Part shown: in pieces, positions 62,350 to 64,000 of the stretch | Position numbering within the stretch: the first letter of the stretch is position 1 | Layout: each line of letters begins with the position of its first letter | Assembly (NCBI GenBank): GCA_963514095.1 | Contig: OY741281.1 | Location: 11,106,028-11,170,027, forward strand | DNA: 64,000 nt | Reading direction: 5' to 3' | Source of the DNA: Eutrigla gurnardus | Taxonomy: Eukaryota; Chordata; Actinopteri; Perciformes; Triglidae | The notes under the pieces: model-generated | Told to the model about the DNA's origin: nothing | Database searches by the model: none | What the model saw: only the letters and a program-made list of their open reading frames with translations | Translations under genes and position numbers: made by a program

Positions 62350-64000
62350 GTAAAGATCCACTGCAAGCAACACATTTTTCATTTCCCGACTTTTTATGGG
62401 CTGTTAAATATGAAGCTGCAGCTAAGAAATGCTTAGCTTAGCATAACGACTGGAAGCAGGGGAGAGCAGTTAGCCTGGCTCCGTCCCAAGGTAAGGAAAT
62501 GTGCTTACCAGCACATCCAAAGCTCACAAATAGACACATTATATATTTTTGTTTAATCCCTAAAACATTCACAGGGGTTATGTGCAGGACTATTTCCTGG
62601 CGGGAAGCAGTTTCTTGGCGTTTCGGTGTGAAAAACATTGTTTTAAAAAAAGGGGTGTTAAAAAAGGGACTAGCAGTCGTTATAACACTGGGTAAGTAAA
62701 TCTCCTCTCCACCACCCTCTGAACGTTGATTGCCCAGAAGCAAGGCATTGAGTCCTCATGAGTTACTCAAAGGTCCAATATGGTTGAACTGTGGTTGACT
62801 GTGTGTGGGCGTATAAATATGAAACAGCAGGCTCCTGGGAATAACATGCATGCTCACTCAACATTACCCCGAAGACAAAAGTGAACCACATTTATACCTA
62901 CACATAAAAGTAAACTGGTTATTCATAATTTGGGGGATTTAAACTACTTAACGTGTTTGTGATGTTTAGAAAGTCTAACGTGTTTCCTGACAAACTGATC
63001 TCCAAAACTCGGGTTATGAGCTGCCAGCCACACAAAGCCTCATGCCCAGCCAGTTGCTTCAGAGCCAGACACCCAGAGATCTGGTCCAGAAATGGACTGG
63101 AATTTCTGTTCCTTTTCAAAATGTCAGCTGAATTGCACAGCATTGTACATCACATGATGAAACACATACAGTCTATTATAATAAACACTTATTGTCATTG
63201 TGTTATGTCTGTCTATTTATCTATCGGTCTGTCCTCCTACTGTCTGTCTTTCTCATCTATTTCCTCTGTTGTTAGTTTTTAAGCAGCATCCTGAGTGTTG
63301 CTCCAATCACTGGCGAGTGCCTCAACCAATTCACTTCACCTAAACTGATAAAAAAGACCACGAGGAAGATGCACAGAGATGCATGCCATCTAGTATGCAT
63401 GCATGTTGTCCCATTATTTATTTTCACTTTGATTTTCAGTGTCTGGCTTTAAGAGAGACTATACTTCTGTCCTTCCATGGGCCTTTTTTTCACGGCCTTT
63501 AGAATATTTGCTCTGCCTTTGAACTGACGCTGAGTGTTGCTGATGATGACTTTTTCTATTAATCAAAATTGTTTCCACTTTTCTATAGCCATTACTTATT
63601 TGAACGTTTTGTTCCCTTCAATGCTGTGTGAGCAGAAGTAGGTTATATAAAAGCAGCACTTTTCTAAAGATTCAATATCATGCCTTGTTTTTTTTCTCTC
63701 TTTTTCTCACTCTCACTGATTTCTATCCACTTGAATTGGACACATAAATTAAATAATAATGGTGATTTGCAGATTACAGAGCATTGTGCTTCTGTTTTGG
63801 CTGCTTAAGGTTCAACATATTAGCTCCTGAATGTTTTCCTTCACCCAGCTTGCCGCTTGATTTAGAGAATTTATCTCTTATTGTGTTTAGTGACATCCCA
63901 AAGAATGGTATCGGAGGATTATGTTGGGTGGGCGGGTGTGTGTGTGTGTGAGCATTCAGTACCTGTTTGAATCTGTTTGTTTATGTATACTTGTTGTGTG
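62350..64000 (+). other. tpk1: tpk1 intron 5, start only
   Basis: Begins with the GTAAAG donor. The first 300 bp are largely a dispersed repeat (62428-62640). Beyond it there is a (CTGT/CTAT)n-like stretch at 63205-63270 and a short GT run at 63935-63950. No further exon is recognised to the window end. Confidence 0.75.
62428..62640 (+). repeat. dispersed fish repeat
   Basis: GCTTAGCTTAGCATAACGAC followed by TGGAAGCAGG, TAGCCTGGCTC, CTTACCAGCACATCC, AAAGCTCAC and GGGGTTATGTGCAGGACTAT, then TTTCCTGGCGGGAAGC, are consecutive blocks of a repeat that I recall as abundant in percomorph fishes. It starts about 80 bp after exon 5. Non-coding, class uncertain. Confidence 0.65.

Noticed and set aside
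62650..62697. Frame ending LAVVITLG before GTAAG, resembling the next expected Tpk1 segment (VDVIVTLGG)
   Set aside because: No acceptor or downstream GLAGRFDQ-like residues; it lies at the end of a dispersed repeat, so the similarity is accidental.

Overview
The window is vertebrate nuclear DNA, most likely from a ray-finned, probably percomorph, fish. The evidence is a gene split by kilobase-long introns with GT-AG boundaries, a very high density of (CA/GT)n microsatellites, and degraded copies of interspersed repeats familiar from teleost genomes (L2/CR1-like LINE tails, tRNA-derived SINEs, a Gypsy-like LTR). Nothing bacterial, viral or CRISPR-like is present. The species call is inference.

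One protein-coding gene is supported: the 5' half of tpk1 (thiamin pyrophosphokinase 1) on the + strand. Five coding exons lie at 38477-38519, 44843-44917, 53001-53070, 60441-60513 and 62254-62349. They join in frame (43+75+70+73+96 = 357 nt) into 119 codons, about half of the roughly 243-residue vertebrate enzyme. The remaining exons, covering the rest of the catalytic domain and the thiamin-binding domain, must lie beyond 64000. Introns 1 to 4 are about 6.3, 8.1, 7.4 and 1.7 kb, and intron 5 runs off the window.

Positions 1-38476 contain no coding exon I can recognise. In human, TPK1 faces CNTNAP2 head-to-head across a large gene desert (established knowledge), and this flank looks like the fish equivalent. 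It holds a LINE tail (332-395), two diverged copies of one dispersed repeat (about 1655 and 8465), an L2-like LINE end (9330-9775), a second LINE-type tail (12950-13063), another dispersed repeat (13265-13400), a minus-strand LINE relic next to a Gypsy-like solo LTR (28033-29310), a tRNA-SINE (32283-32500), a doubtful piggyBac-like relic (35290-35520), a 200-N assembly gap (36876-37075) and many microsatellites. Three CpG-bearing stretches (17800-18300, 19920-20185 and the gap flanks) could hold a promoter or a non-coding first exon, but this is unproven.

The tpk1 introns carry a perfect 21-bp-arm hairpin (40266-40313), a diverged ~62-bp tandem repeat, an L1-type LINE relic followed by a SINE (40990-41548), a 22-bp perfect palindrome 200 bp before exon 2, and long GT tracts that lie mostly on the sense strand. 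I found no previously undescribed biological system. The most interesting leads are the intronic hairpin, the sense-strand bias and exon proximity of the UG repeats, and the substitution in the otherwise well-conserved ADGGAN motif of tpk1.
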